Origin: BJGV01 sp964013575
GTDB lineage: Bacteria > Pseudomonadota > Gammaproteobacteria > Burkholderiales > Nitrosomonadaceae
DNA: 64,000 nt
Direction of reading: 5' to 3'
Assembly (NCBI GenBank): GCA_964013575.1
Contig: CAXGWP010000006.1
Location: forward strand, 1-64,000
This document shows, one piece after another, positions 8,805-18,238 of the stretch; position 1 is the stretch's first letter; each line of letters opens with the position of its first letter. The notes below the pieces were generated by a model. The model searched no databases and was not told the origin of the DNA. It saw only the letters and a list, made by a program, of their open reading frames with translations. The translations under genes were made by a program, and so were the position numbers.

Positions 8805-8952
8805 CCTCTGCTATTTTTACCTGAGAGATTACGGTAGTTTATCCCGTTTATATCTTCAGTAGCCGATTTATTTTGGCATTCATCAGAATGGGTTATGTAG
8901 CAACTAGTCCTTATAGATCAAATTGGGATTGATCTCTCCCTATGTGACTTCA
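8805..8952 (-). promoter_or_regulatory. Glycine riboswitch (single aptamer type) upstream of gcvT
   Basis: The minus-strand leader carries conserved glycine-aptamer elements in order: GGGAGAGATC near 8940, CTGAAGATATAAAC near 8855 (matching the CCGAAGGxGCAAAC core), and AATCTCTCAGGTAAAAATAGCAG near 8825 (given in part; core CTCTCAGGTAAAA). GAGAG and CTCTC pair as in the known fold. I see one aptamer, not a tandem pair. The sequence TGAAGTCA at 8952-8945 duplicates the core of the terminator 5' arm and could pair with the terminator 3' arm, closing the aptamer and preventing termination. That predicts an ON switch with glycine. Confidence 0.88.
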
Positions 8953-9023
8953 AGGTATATTACTTCATATTATGTTTGTGTCATCAGGTATTTTCTGATT
9001 TTCATACAGATGACTCATGAATA

Positions 9024-9053
9024 ATTATACTCTAGCGATAGCGATTAAAACAA
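9024..9053 (-). promoter_or_regulatory. Probable promoter of the gcv operon
   Basis: On the minus strand, TTGTTT (9053-9048) and TATAAT (9029-9024) are separated by 18 bases. The predicted start, near 9017, leaves a leader of about 265 bases containing the riboswitch and terminator. The remaining sequence up to 9223, between this promoter and the antiporter gene, shows no ORF or structure. Confidence 0.6.
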
Positions 9054-9223
9054 GGCATGTATGCCGTGATAATAGTAGCTTTGAATTTTTAGTATTAAGG
9101 TATATAGTTTTTTACTATTGTATACCAGAATATAAATTAATATTTTTACTCTGGTAATGTATTTTTTGTCGGGGTCTAATTAATTTGGTTTTTATTATAA
9201 TTACGGGCAGAAAGAAAATGAGC

Positions 9224-11206
9224 TTATCCTTGTAATAATTTTATTTCAGCTGCAGCAAGGCTTTCTTTCGTTCCACGTAGTACTAATATATCTCCAGATT
9301 CTAGTATAGTTTCTTGATCTGGTAATAATTCGCGTACATTTCTTCTTCTTATAGCGGGAACCTCTACTAATAAAATTTCTAAATTTAATTTTCCTAATTT
9401 TTTCCCTACAGCTGCTGATCCATCTGTAATCATTACATTGAGTAAGCGTAGCTGCATTTTTTCGCTAGAATCTTTTATTTCATCAGAAATTCCGTGATAA
9501 AAACCACGAAATAAGTTATAACGCTTTTCTCTTGTTTCTTGCATGCGATTTAGTACACGATTTAATGGTATACCTAGGTGCATAAATGCATGGGAAGCTA
9601 GCATAATACTGCCTTCCATAATCTCTGAAACCACTTCTGCTGCACCGGCCTCTTTTAATACGTCGATATCTGAATCATCTAAAGTTCGTACAACAACAGG
9701 TAATTCTGGACGTATCGCTTGGACCTGCCTTAAAACTTTAAGGGTTGATATGGTATCTGTATAGCTTATTACAATTAGTTTGGCACGCTTTAATCCAGCT
9801 GCAATAAGTACTTCATATCTCGCTGCATCTCCATAAACCACTGATTCTCCAGCTGCAGCTGCAGCTCGAATACGTACTGGATCAAGATCTAAAGCAATAA
9901 AAGTGATTGATTCTTTTTCAAGTAAACGTGAAAGATTTTGCCCACTACGACCATAACCGCAGAGAATAACATGTTGTTCTTCAGTAATAGTTTGCGCGGC
10001 TATATTAGTAAGCTGCATGGCACGATTCATCCATTCAGTAGTTGAGAAGCGCTTAGCCATATTTTCGCTATACTCAATGATAAAGGGTGCTATTAACATA
10101 GATAAAACTATTGCTGCTAGTACTGGTTGCATGGTTGTGTTATCAACTATGTTTAGTGAATTAGCTTCAGCCAGTAAAACAAAGCTAAATTCTCCACCCT
10201 GGGCAAGGCCTAAACCAGTTCGTATTGCAACTCCAGAATTAGATTTGTATAAGTATGCAAGTCCAGAAATTAGTGAAGCTTTTATTATAATTAATGTTAT
10301 AAGTAGTAATAATACCCATAGAAAATTATGTGCAACGGATTCTATATCAAGAAGCATTCCTATTGTTACGAAGAATAGGCCTAATAATATATCTCGAAAT
10401 GGCTTAATATCATCTTCCACTTGGTGGCGATATTCAGTTTCAGAAATCAACATTCCTGCAAGGAAAGCACCTAATGCTAATGATAAACCAGCGATACCAG
10501 TAAGCCAGGCTAATCCTAAGGTTATAAACAACACATTTAATACAAATAATTCAGAGGATTTTTGTCGGGCCACGAGATTAAACCAAGGACGCATCATTCT
10601 TTGGCCAAAGAATAAGATTAAACCCAATACTGCACCAGCTTTAAGAAGGGCAATGAGAATAGTAATTCCAAGGTCCACGTTACTGCTATTTACAGTATCT
10701 ACAAGAGCTGGAATTACAATAAGAAATAGGACGACTGCTAAATCTTGGAATAATAGAGTACCAATAATTTGTCTGCCATGATCAGAATTAAGTTCTAATT
10801 TTTCCGAAAGCATTTTGCTTACTATTGCTGTAGAAGACATAGCTAGAACCGTACTCAATACAAGTCCTATACGCCAGTCAATCCCTATTACCCAGGTTAT
10901 AATCATAACTATGATCATGCTTGAACAGACTTGGGCTGTACCAAAACCAAATACGATATTCTTCATAGTAATTAGCTTAGGCAAACTAAACTCCAAGCCA
11001 ATACTAAACATTAAAAATACAACACCAAATTCAGCTAAATGATGAGTTTCTGTCACGTCAGGTATTAAACCTAGTGCATGCGGGCCAATAATCACCCCAG
11101 AAAGTAAATAACCAAGCATAGGTGGTAGGCGTAGAAGACGAAATACAACTACAGCCAATACAGCACTAGCAAGTAAAATAAGAACAAATTGTAGTGTGTT
11201 ATACAT
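9224..11206 (-). CDS. Monovalent cation:proton antiporter-2 (KefB/YbaL type)
   Basis: An inner-membrane CPA2 transporter, probably exchanging K+ or Na+ for protons. Roughly residues 1-380 form 12-13 membrane helices with the conserved FQDLAVV at 153-159. An RCK/TrkA-N nucleotide-binding domain begins near residue 412 with CGYGRSGQ, the GxGxxG dinucleotide fold. A TrkA-C-like domain ends the 660-residue protein. In Kef systems the RCK domain binds glutathione adducts; here the gene is divergent from gshA-gshB, which is suggestive but not proof. It could equally be a YbaL-like exchanger. Confidence 0.85.
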   Translation of the reverse strand: MYNTLQFVLILLASAVLAVVVFRLLRLPPMLGYLLSGVIIGPHALGLIPDVTETHHLAEFGVVFLMFSIGLEFSLPKLITMKNIVFGFGTAQVCSSMIIVMIITWVIGIDWRIGLVLSTVLAMSSTAIVSKMLSEKLELNSDHGRQIIGTLLFQDLAVVLFLIVIPALVDTVNSSNVDLGITILIALLKAGAVLGLILFFGQRMMRPWFNLVARQKSSELFVLNVLFITLGLAWLTGIAGLSLALGAFLAGMLISETEYRHQVEDDIKPFRDILLGLFFVTIGMLLDIESVAHNFLWVLLLLITLIIIKASLISGLAYLYKSNSGVAIRTGLGLAQGGEFSFVLLAEANSLNIVDNTTMQPVLAAIVLSMLIAPFIIEYSENMAKRFSTTEWMNRAMQLTNIAAQTITEEQHVILCGYGRSGQNLSRLLEKESITFIALDLDPVRIRAAAAAGESVVYGDAARYEVLIAAGLKRAKLIVISYTDTISTLKVLRQVQAIRPELPVVVRTLDDSDIDVLKEAGAAEVVSEIMEGSIMLASHAFMHLGIPLNRVLNRMQETREKRYNLFRGFYHGISDEIKDSSEKMQLRLLNVMITDGSAAVGKKLGKLNLEILLVEVPAIRRRNVRELLPDQETILESGDILVLRGTKESLAAAEIKLLQG

Positions 11207-11351
11207 AAATAAAATTTTATAGCAGAGGTATTATTCCTCGTTGCTATTAGTTTAAGTCAAAGACTCTATAGAAATACTGTGCCAAGTAACCACAGTATCT
11301 AATATTATGTGGTGTAAAATATAATTTTTATTATGTATTATATTTATTTTC

Positions 11352-12644
11352 ATGTCTGTTCCACACCTTACTACTGCATTAAGCGGTGCAATCCTTGATC
11401 TTGAGAGGCGTATTCTTGACTCTATGCCAACAATTGAATTTTGGTTACGTAGCAAATTACAAGAGCACGTAGTACCATTTTATTGTTCTGTTGATTTGCG
11501 TAATAGCGGCTTCAAATTAGCTCCGGTAGATACCAACCTATTTCCTGGAGGGTTCAATAATCTCAATTTAGACTTTATGTCGCTATGTGTACAGGCAATG
11601 ATGACAGCTATAGAAAAAATATGTCCTGATACTCATAGCTTATTATTGATACCAGAGAACCATACACGTAATATTTTTTATTTACAAAATATAGCTGTAT
11701 TACAGACTATTTTGCGAAATACAGGAATGAATGTTCGTGTTGGTACTTTATTACCAGAAATTTCTAAAGCTTCAACTATAGATCTTCCCAATGGTGAAAG
11801 TCTCATGTTAGAGCCAATTCTCCGAAAAGGAAACCGTATTGTTCTAGATAATTTTGATCCGTGTGCCGTGTTGCTTAATAATGACCTATCTACTGGTGCG
11901 CCAGATATTCTGCAGAATTTGGAGCAAACGGTTATCCCGCCTATTCATGCAGGTTGGGCAACAAGAAGAAAATCAACTTTTTTTACAGCATATAATTTTG
12001 TAGCAAAAGAATTTGCTAATTTAATTGGTATTGATTCATGGTTAATTAATCCTTATTTTGCATCTTGTGGAAAGATTAATTTTAGTGAAAAAAAGGGCGA
12101 GGACTGTGTAGTAAAAAATGTAGATAAGATTTTATGTGATATTAAACAGAAATATAAGAAATATGGTGTTGAGGAGGATCCTTTTGTAATTGTTAAAGCT
12201 GATTCAGGCACATATGGAATGGGAGTTATGACTGTTAAGAATAGTGAAGATATAAGAAAGCTGAACCGGAGGCAACGAAATAAAATGTCAATTTCAAAAG
12301 AAGGTCAACCAGTGACTAAGGTATTAGTGCAAGAAGGAGTATATACCTTTGAAAGTATTAATTCAGCCGTTGCAGAGCCTGTTATATATATGATTGACCG
12401 TTATGTTGTAGGTGGGTTTTATCGAGTACATACTGGACGTGGTAAAGATGAGAATTTAAATTCTCCTGGTATGCATTTTGTGCCACTATCTTTTGAGCCA
12501 ACTTATTTATTGCCAGATAAAAATATTAGGAAGGATGATGTTCCAAATCGGTTCTATGCATATAGTGTTGTTGCAAGACTAGCTCTTTTGGCTGCAGCAT
12601 TAGAGCTAGAGGAAAGCAAAGATTCTTCTGTTAATTTCATATAA
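11352..12644 (+). CDS. gshA: Glutamate-cysteine ligase, proteobacterial (gshA_ferroox) type
   Basis: Makes gamma-glutamylcysteine from glutamate, cysteine and ATP, the first step of glutathione synthesis. It is not the E. coli-type enzyme; the 430-residue sequence, with segments such as HAGWATRRKS and VKADSGTYGMGVMTV, matches the family found in Acidithiobacillus and Nitrosomonas relatives. The gshB gene follows 16 bp downstream, which supports the call. No strong Shine-Dalgarno precedes the ATG. Divergent from the antiporter gene across 145 bp. Confidence 0.88.
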   Translation: MSVPHLTTALSGAILDLERRILDSMPTIEFWLRSKLQEHVVPFYCSVDLRNSGFKLAPVDTNLFPGGFNNLNLDFMSLCVQAMMTAIEKICPDTHSLLLIPENHTRNIFYLQNIAVLQTILRNTGMNVRVGTLLPEISKASTIDLPNGESLMLEPILRKGNRIVLDNFDPCAVLLNNDLSTGAPDILQNLEQTVIPPIHAGWATRRKSTFFTAYNFVAKEFANLIGIDSWLINPYFASCGKINFSEKKGEDCVVKNVDKILCDIKQKYKKYGVEEDPFVIVKADSGTYGMGVMTVKNSEDIRKLNRRQRNKMSISKEGQPVTKVLVQEGVYTFESINSAVAEPVIYMIDRYVVGGFYRVHTGRGKDENLNSPGMHFVPLSFEPTYLLPDKNIRKDDVPNRFYAYSVVARLALLAAALELEESKDSSVNFI

Positions 12645-12660
12645 AATAACACCAAAATCA

Positions 12661-13623
12661 ATGATGAAACTTGCATTTATTCTTGATGAATTGCATTTAA
12701 TTAAAATTGACAAGGATTCAAGTTTTGCCATGATGGTTGAAGCAGCATCTCGTGGCTATGAGTTATTTGTTATTAAGCAGGATGGTTTATTATGGAAGAA
12801 TGGTAAAACTTTTGGAATTTCATATTCTATTGAATTAACTGGGCATACAGATATTGGTAGTAGTTGGTATAAAATTGTGGAGATAGGTGAGGTTCCGCTA
12901 CAAGAATATGATGCTGTGTTAATGCGTAAAGACCCACCAGTTAATGTGGAATATATATATAGTACATATTTGTTGGAATTGGCAGAGATGCAGGGCGTTT
13001 GTATTATTAATAGTCCGCAGGGCATACGTAATCATAATGAGAAACTTTCAATTGCAAAATTTACACAGTTTATTGCACCCACTCTTGTTACAAGGAAGCA
13101 GTCTTTAATAAGGCAATTCTTAGATGAATATAGTGATATTATTTTAAAGCCACTAGATGGTATGGGTGGTGCAGGTATATTCCATGTTAATGGTATAGAC
13201 CCAAATATTAGTGTCATTATTGAGGCTCTTACAAATTATGGGACTAAAACAATAATGGCACAGCGCTATATACCTGAAATTTCACAAGGGGATAAGCGTA
13301 TTTTGTTAATAGATGGTAGGGCAATACCATATGCATTGGCACGAGTACCAGGAGCAGGAGAGTCTCGTGCTAATTTAGCAGTTGGTGGTTCTGGTATTGT
13401 TCAGCCCTTGACTAGTCGTGATCGTGCAATTGCTGAAACATTGGGTCCATATTTACATGATCAGGGGTTAATGTTGGTAGGGTTAGATGTAATAGGTGAA
13501 TATTTAACTGAAATTAACGTCACTAGTCCTACTTGCATGCAAGAAATTTCAAAATTAACAGATTTAAATGTTGCTGGATTGATGATAGATGCAATTGAAA
13601 AAAGAATACAGAATATTGGGTAA
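12661..13623 (+). CDS. gshB: Glutathione synthetase
   Basis: ATP-grasp ligase that adds glycine to gamma-glutamylcysteine. N-terminal MRKDPP at residues 88-93, the ATP-binding loop KPLDGMGGAGIF at 163-174 and the late EINVTSPT segment are standard for GshB. Length 320 is normal. Two ATG codons stand in tandem at the start and either may be used. It directly follows gshA and is probably cotranscribed. The following 225 bp, up to the PTS genes, contain no recognisable feature. Confidence 0.96.
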   Translation: MMKLAFILDELHLIKIDKDSSFAMMVEAASRGYELFVIKQDGLLWKNGKTFGISYSIELTGHTDIGSSWYKIVEIGEVPLQEYDAVLMRKDPPVNVEYIYSTYLLELAEMQGVCIINSPQGIRNHNEKLSIAKFTQFIAPTLVTRKQSLIRQFLDEYSDIILKPLDGMGGAGIFHVNGIDPNISVIIEALTNYGTKTIMAQRYIPEISQGDKRILLIDGRAIPYALARVPGAGESRANLAVGGSGIVQPLTSRDRAIAETLGPYLHDQGLMLVGLDVIGEYLTEINVTSPTCMQEISKLTDLNVAGLMIDAIEKRIQNIG

Positions 13624-13848
13624 AAGATTAGATTGTTATCTTAGTATAAATTATTTGGTGACTCAATTGGTATATGATTAGAATTACCCTAAATATCTTA
13701 TTCTTTTTAAGTAGCCAATTTATATAGTTATTGAACGATTGGATTTTTTATTTAAGTATTTAGAATGGGTGCCTAATATATTCATGGAAGATTAGTAATG
13801 ATGCATTATAGTATTTTGAAATTTATTATTTATTCCTAGGGACAAGGA

Positions 13849-14259
13849 ATGGTCGGAATTCTAATTATTTCTCATGGAAATTTAGGAAATAGTTTAATAC
13901 ATTGCGCTCATCATATTATAGGAAAGAAGCTAGATCAATTAGTGGGTCTTGGTATTACTATACATGATGATCCAGATACTATTCTTCCTAAAGCATTAGA
14001 GTTATTAAAGGAGATTGATTCTGGTGATGGAGTATTGATTTTAAGTGATATTTGTGGCGCTACTCCATGTAATATAGCGAATGAATTAGTTGACCCGGGT
14101 AAGGTAGAGTGTTTATCAGGAGTAAATTTATCAATGTTGGTACGGGCACTAACTTACCGCAATGAGTCACTTGGATTGTTAGTAGAGAAAGCACTTTCTG
14201 GTGGTAAGGAAGGTGTAATGCATATTTATGCCAGGTCTAGTAATGCAAAAAGAAATTGA
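13849..14259 (+). CDS. PTS EIIA component, mannose family
   Basis: A phosphotransferase EIIA domain of the mannose/fructose class that accepts phosphate from HPr. The phosphorylated residue should be His9 in IISHGNLG, and DICGATPCNIA matches the conserved D-x-x-GATP segment. Length 136 covers one domain. A good ribosome site (AGGGACAAGGA) precedes the ATG. No EIIB or EIIC genes are nearby, so the cluster is probably a regulatory PTS, as known in other betaproteobacteria. Its end overlaps the start of ptsH. Confidence 0.88.
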   Translation: MVGILIISHGNLGNSLIHCAHHIIGKKLDQLVGLGITIHDDPDTILPKALELLKEIDSGDGVLILSDICGATPCNIANELVDPGKVECLSGVNLSMLVRALTYRNESLGLLVEKALSGGKEGVMHIYARSSNAKRN

Positions 14260-14509
14260 GATTATTAACAAATTAGGCCTTCATGCACGTGCATCTGCAA
14301 AGATTACTCAGTTAGCTAGTGAATTCCAAAGTGAAGTATGGTTGTCTAGAAATAAGAATAGAGTTAATGCAAAAAGTATCATGGGCGTAATGATGTTGGC
14401 TGCAAATAAAGGCTCGAAAATAATGATTGAAACTATTGGACCAGATGAATCTGAGGCAATGCTAGCAATTATTAATTTGATTGAAAATTATTTTGGAGAA
14501 GATGAATGA
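14243..14509 (+). CDS. ptsH: Phosphocarrier protein HPr
   Basis: Carries phosphate from EI to EIIA. The active-site histidine is His14 in LGLHARASAK, and the regulatory serine equivalent is Ser45 in NAKSIMGVM. I chose the ATG at 14243 (88 residues), which gives the usual short N-terminus; another in-frame ATG lies at 14228. The start overlaps the EIIA gene by 17 bases and the stop overlaps ptsI in an ATGA, so the three genes should be translationally coupled. Confidence 0.94.
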   Translation: MQKEIEIINKLGLHARASAKITQLASEFQSEVWLSRNKNRVNAKSIMGVMMLAANKGSKIMIETIGPDESEAMLAIINLIENYFGEDE

Positions 14510-16233
14510 GTTTTGTGCTTCATGGTGCAGGTGTTTCGAGAGGTATTGCTATAGGGCATGCCTATCTTGCATCGCATGTTGCTATGGAGGTTGCACATCA
14601 CATACTACCAAAAAATAAAATTAATAACGAGATATCCCGTCTTGATGCTGCATTTGAAACTGTACGTAAGGAATTGAAATTATTATATGCATCTGTTATT
14701 GGTGGCCCTGCATCAGCTGAATTTGGTGCATTCCTTGATTTACACTGCATGATTCTTGATGATCCAAATCTTTTATCCGCAGCTAAAACATATATTTCTC
14801 AAAATTTATGTAATGCTGAGTGGGCTATTACTCAACAGACAGATGTATTGCTTGTGCAGTTTGAAGAGATTGAAGATGCTTATTTGAGGGAACGTAAAGC
14901 TGATGTTATTCAAGTGACTGAGAGAGTATTAAAGGCATTATTAGGTCATCCAGGTTATATTCCACCTCCTATAACTCGTACTGGTGATAGTATTCTGGTT
15001 GCTCATGATTTAAGTCCAGCTGACGTTCTTCAGTATAAGAAGCATAGATTTACTGCCTTTATTACAGACTTGGGCGGCTCAACATCTCACACAGCTATAG
15101 TTGCACAGAGCTTAAATATTCCATCAATCGTAGCATTGCATAATGCACGCCAATTGATCCATAACAATGATATTCTGATTGTTGATGGAGATCAGGGTGT
15201 CGTAATTGTTAATCCAGATAAACAGATTTTTGCTGAATACCGATCTCGTCAGAATCAATTAGAAATTGAGAAAAAGAAATTAAAGCGCATAAGAACTACT
15301 GTTGCTAGAACATTAGATGGAGTAACAGTAGGTTTGCACGCTAATATTGAGCTGCCCCAGGATATTGAACAAGTAAAAGATAATGGAGCCACTGGAATCG
15401 GTTTGTTTCGGAGCGAATTCCTTTTTCTTAATCGAGATGATTTACCTAGTGAAGAAGAGCAGTTTAAAGCTTATTGCACTGTTGTAAAGAGAATGTCTGG
15501 TTTACCGGTAACAATTCGTACATTTGATTTAGGTGCTGATAAGAACCTTGATAGTAATAAACGTGTTGCGGCCAATCCAGCGCTTGGGTTACGTGCTATT
15601 CGCTTAAGTTTGGCAGAACCAAAAATGTTTCATACGCAACTCCGATCAATTTTACGAGCTTCGTTTTATGGCAATATACGTATATTAATACCAATGCTTT
15701 CTAGTGTTCCTGAGATAAACCAAACATTGAGATTGGTTGATCGTGCTAAACAAAGTCTTCAGGATGAGGGAATTCCATTTGATAGTGATATAAAGATTGG
15801 TGGAATGATTGAAGTTCCTGCAGCGGCTTTAAGTCTAGATATCTTTATGAAGCAATTGGATTTTTTGTCTATTGGAACCAATGATTTAATTCAATATACT
15901 CTGGCTATAGATCGAACAGATGATGCTGTGGCGCATTTGTACGACCCTCTACATCCAGCAGTATTAAGGTTAATAGCGCATATTATACGTAGTGCAAATC
16001 ATGCTGAAATTCCTGTAGAGGTTTGTGGGGAAATGGCTGGAGATATTTCATGTACACGATTATTATTGGGTTTCGGGTTACGCCAATTCTCTATGTTCCC
16101 AGCTCAGTTATTAACAGTAAAAAATCAAGTATTAAGAAGCTATTTGCCAGATATTAGCCATATAGCGGATGAAATACTTAAATCTGATAGCCCAAAAAAT
16201 ATTCGTGCATTATTGATGAAACTTAATAACTAG
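14506..16233 (+). CDS. ptsI: PTS enzyme I (phosphoenolpyruvate-protein phosphotransferase)
   Basis: Starts the PTS cascade by autophosphorylation from PEP and transfer to HPr. The phosphohistidine is His195 in LGGSTSHTAIVA. The C-terminal PEP-binding barrel shows GIGLFRSEFLF, TFDLGADK, FLSIGTNDLIQY and EVCGEMAGD with the catalytic cysteine. Length 575 is standard, and no extra GAF domain is present, so it is EI rather than EI-Ntr. It overlaps ptsH by 4 bp. Confidence 0.96.
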   Translation: MSFVLHGAGVSRGIAIGHAYLASHVAMEVAHHILPKNKINNEISRLDAAFETVRKELKLLYASVIGGPASAEFGAFLDLHCMILDDPNLLSAAKTYISQNLCNAEWAITQQTDVLLVQFEEIEDAYLRERKADVIQVTERVLKALLGHPGYIPPPITRTGDSILVAHDLSPADVLQYKKHRFTAFITDLGGSTSHTAIVAQSLNIPSIVALHNARQLIHNNDILIVDGDQGVVIVNPDKQIFAEYRSRQNQLEIEKKKLKRIRTTVARTLDGVTVGLHANIELPQDIEQVKDNGATGIGLFRSEFLFLNRDDLPSEEEQFKAYCTVVKRMSGLPVTIRTFDLGADKNLDSNKRVAANPALGLRAIRLSLAEPKMFHTQLRSILRASFYGNIRILIPMLSSVPEINQTLRLVDRAKQSLQDEGIPFDSDIKIGGMIEVPAAALSLDIFMKQLDFLSIGTNDLIQYTLAIDRTDDAVAHLYDPLHPAVLRLIAHIIRSANHAEIPVEVCGEMAGDISCTRLLLGFGLRQFSMFPAQLLTVKNQVLRSYLPDISHIADEILKSDSPKNIRALLMKLNN

Positions 16234-16243
16234 CTAATTTGAC

Positions 16244-16278
16244 TATATTCTATTTATTTGCATAATAAATAGAATATA
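16244..16278 (+). terminator. Perfect AT-rich hairpin after ptsI
   Basis: A 15-bp perfect inverted repeat (arms TATATTCTATTTATT and its complement) surrounds the loop TGCAT, 11 bases after the ptsI stop. There is no U-run after it, so it may mark the mRNA 3' end by stabilising it rather than act as a classical intrinsic terminator. Confidence 0.45.
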
Positions 16279-16369
16279 TCTTGTTGGAACTAAATTTGAT
16301 ATGAGATATAGGGAATTTAGATGATTATAATTTTTGTTATTTAACTTGGCTTGTTCTTATAAAGATTTA

Positions 16370-17497
16370 ATGCAAAATCAAACTTCAATTGGAATTGTCA
16401 CTTCAGAGACAGTTAAATTCGACAATAAATTACACTTAAAAAGTGGTGCCATCCTTGATGGCTACGAATTAGTATATGAAACTTACGGCGAGCTTAATAA
16501 AGACAAGTCTAATGCTGTATTAATTTGTCACGCTCTTGCTAGTAATCATCATGCGGCTGGTTGTTATGATGATGATTCTAAAAGTATTGGATGGTGGAAT
16601 AATATGATTGGCCCTGGTAAGGCTATTGATACAAAAAAATTTTTTGTGATAGGTGTAAATAATCTTGGGGGCTGTCATGGCTCTACTGGTCCAGCAAGTA
16701 TTAATAAAGAGACGGGAAAACTTTATGGGGCTGATTTTCCAATGGTTACAGTACAAGATTGGGTTGCTACTCAGGCTCAACTTGCGGATTATTTAGGGAT
16801 TCAAGAGTTTGCAGCTATTGCTGGAGGCAGTTTGGGTGGAATGCAAGCTTTACAATGGACACTTGATTTTCCTGAGAGAGTTCGGCATGCGCTGATTATT
16901 GCTTCTGCTGCTAAATTAACTGCACAGAATATTGCATTCAATGATGTGGCCCGCCAAGCAATAATTACAGATCCAGATTTTTATGGTGGCGATTATTATT
17001 CCCATAATACAGTGCCTCGTCGTGGATTGCGGCTTGCAAGAATGTTAGGACACATAACATATTTATCAGATCATTCTATGGCCGAGAAATTTGGACGAGA
17101 GTTGCGTAATGGACCTCTTGGATTTGGTTTTGATGTAGAGTTTGAGATTGAATCATACTTGCGTTATCAGGGTGATAAATTTTCCGATCAGTTTGATGCA
17201 AATACATATTTATTAATGACTAAGGCTTTAGATTATTTTGATCCTGCACATGATTTTAATGGGAATCTTAGAGAAGCCTTCAGTGTTGCTAGATCTAATT
17301 TTTTAGTTTTATCTTTTACAACAGATTGGCGATTTTCCCCAGAGCGATCACATGCAATTGTCAAGGCTTTATTGGATAATGAATTAAATGTTAGTTATGC
17401 TGAAATAACTTCTAGTTATGGACATGATTCTTTTTTAATGGACGATGAGTATTATCATGAATTAGTTAGATCTTATATGAAAAATATCATTGTTTAG
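16370..17497 (+). CDS. metX: Homoserine O-acyltransferase (MetX)
   Basis: Alpha/beta-hydrolase-fold enzyme that activates homoserine for methionine synthesis. The nucleophile Ser lies in GGSLGGMQ, and the catalytic His is in SSYGHDSFL near the C-terminus. The ATG at 16370 (375 residues) gives the usual N-terminus; a longer frame from a TTG at 16334 lacks support. Betaproteobacterial MetX enzymes often use succinyl-CoA despite the acetyltransferase name, so the acyl donor is not fixed. The gene precedes metW by 129 bp, the usual pairing. Confidence 0.93.
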   Translation: MQNQTSIGIVTSETVKFDNKLHLKSGAILDGYELVYETYGELNKDKSNAVLICHALASNHHAAGCYDDDSKSIGWWNNMIGPGKAIDTKKFFVIGVNNLGGCHGSTGPASINKETGKLYGADFPMVTVQDWVATQAQLADYLGIQEFAAIAGGSLGGMQALQWTLDFPERVRHALIIASAAKLTAQNIAFNDVARQAIITDPDFYGGDYYSHNTVPRRGLRLARMLGHITYLSDHSMAEKFGRELRNGPLGFGFDVEFEIESYLRYQGDKFSDQFDANTYLLMTKALDYFDPAHDFNGNLREAFSVARSNFLVLSFTTDWRFSPERSHAIVKALLDNELNVSYAEITSSYGHDSFLMDDEYYHELVRSYMKNIIV

Positions 17498-17626
17498 AAT
17501 ATGGATTCTAATTTTTAGTAATTAATGCAATAAATATGTATTTATAAATAAGTATGATATTTAAGCAATATAATGATTAGTTTTACTCGTTACTAAAAAA
17601 TAGTATATTTTATAGTTGCAGAAATT

Positions 17627-18238
17627 ATGACAAATAAAGCCTCTTCATCTGTTATATTTAGACCCGATTTTGCTGCTATAGCCAATCTTGTGACTACTGG
17701 CGCAAAGGTACTTGATTTAGGTTGTGGTGATGGATCTTTATTACGTTATTTGAGAGACACTAAAGGAATTCATGGCTATGGTGTAGAAATTAATGATGAG
17801 AATGTGCAGGCATGCTTTAACAATGGAATTAATGTGATCCAGAGTGATTTAGAATCAGGGCTGTTAAGTTTTGGTTCAGGTGCCTTTGATTACGTTATTT
17901 TGTCACAAACATTGCAAGCTATGAGGCATACAGAGAATCTAATAAAAGAAATGATGCGAGTAAGTCAGGAAGGTATTGTGTCATTTCCTAATTTTGGCTA
18001 TTGGAAAAATCGTTTGCAAATATTATCAGGCTCTATGCCTATATCAAAGGCGCTTCCATATCAGTGGTTTGATACGCCAAATATTCATTTATGTACACTT
18101 AAAGATTTTGAGGACTTTTGTTGCCAGCATGGTGCAAATATTCTTGAGCGTAGAATAATGAATGGGGGGCACCAGGTCTCTTTTATGCCTAATTTATTTG
18201 GGACACTTGCATTTTATAGATTTGAAAAGCAGAAATAA
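17627..18238 (+). CDS. metW: Methionine biosynthesis protein MetW
   Basis: A class I SAM-methyltransferase-fold protein that partners MetX in many proteobacteria. SAM-binding motif I (LDLGCGDGSLLR) is at residues 29-40, and the FPNFGYWKNRL segment is typical of MetW. Length 203 is normal. Its stop codon abuts the stop of the convergent ampG gene with no spacer. The role is taken from the family and from the adjacent metX; no direct catalytic function is proven for most members. Confidence 0.93.
   Translation: MTNKASSSVIFRPDFAAIANLVTTGAKVLDLGCGDGSLLRYLRDTKGIHGYGVEINDENVQACFNNGINVIQSDLESGLLSFGSGAFDYVILSQTLQAMRHTENLIKEMMRVSQEGIVSFPNFGYWKNRLQILSGSMPISKALPYQWFDTPNIHLCTLKDFEDFCCQHGANILERRIMNGGHQVSFMPNLFGTLAFYRFEKQK

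Noticed and set aside
10017..10781. 254-codon open frame on the plus strand
   Set aside because: Antisense shadow of the membrane-helix region of the KefB-type antiporter; basic, low-complexity composition.
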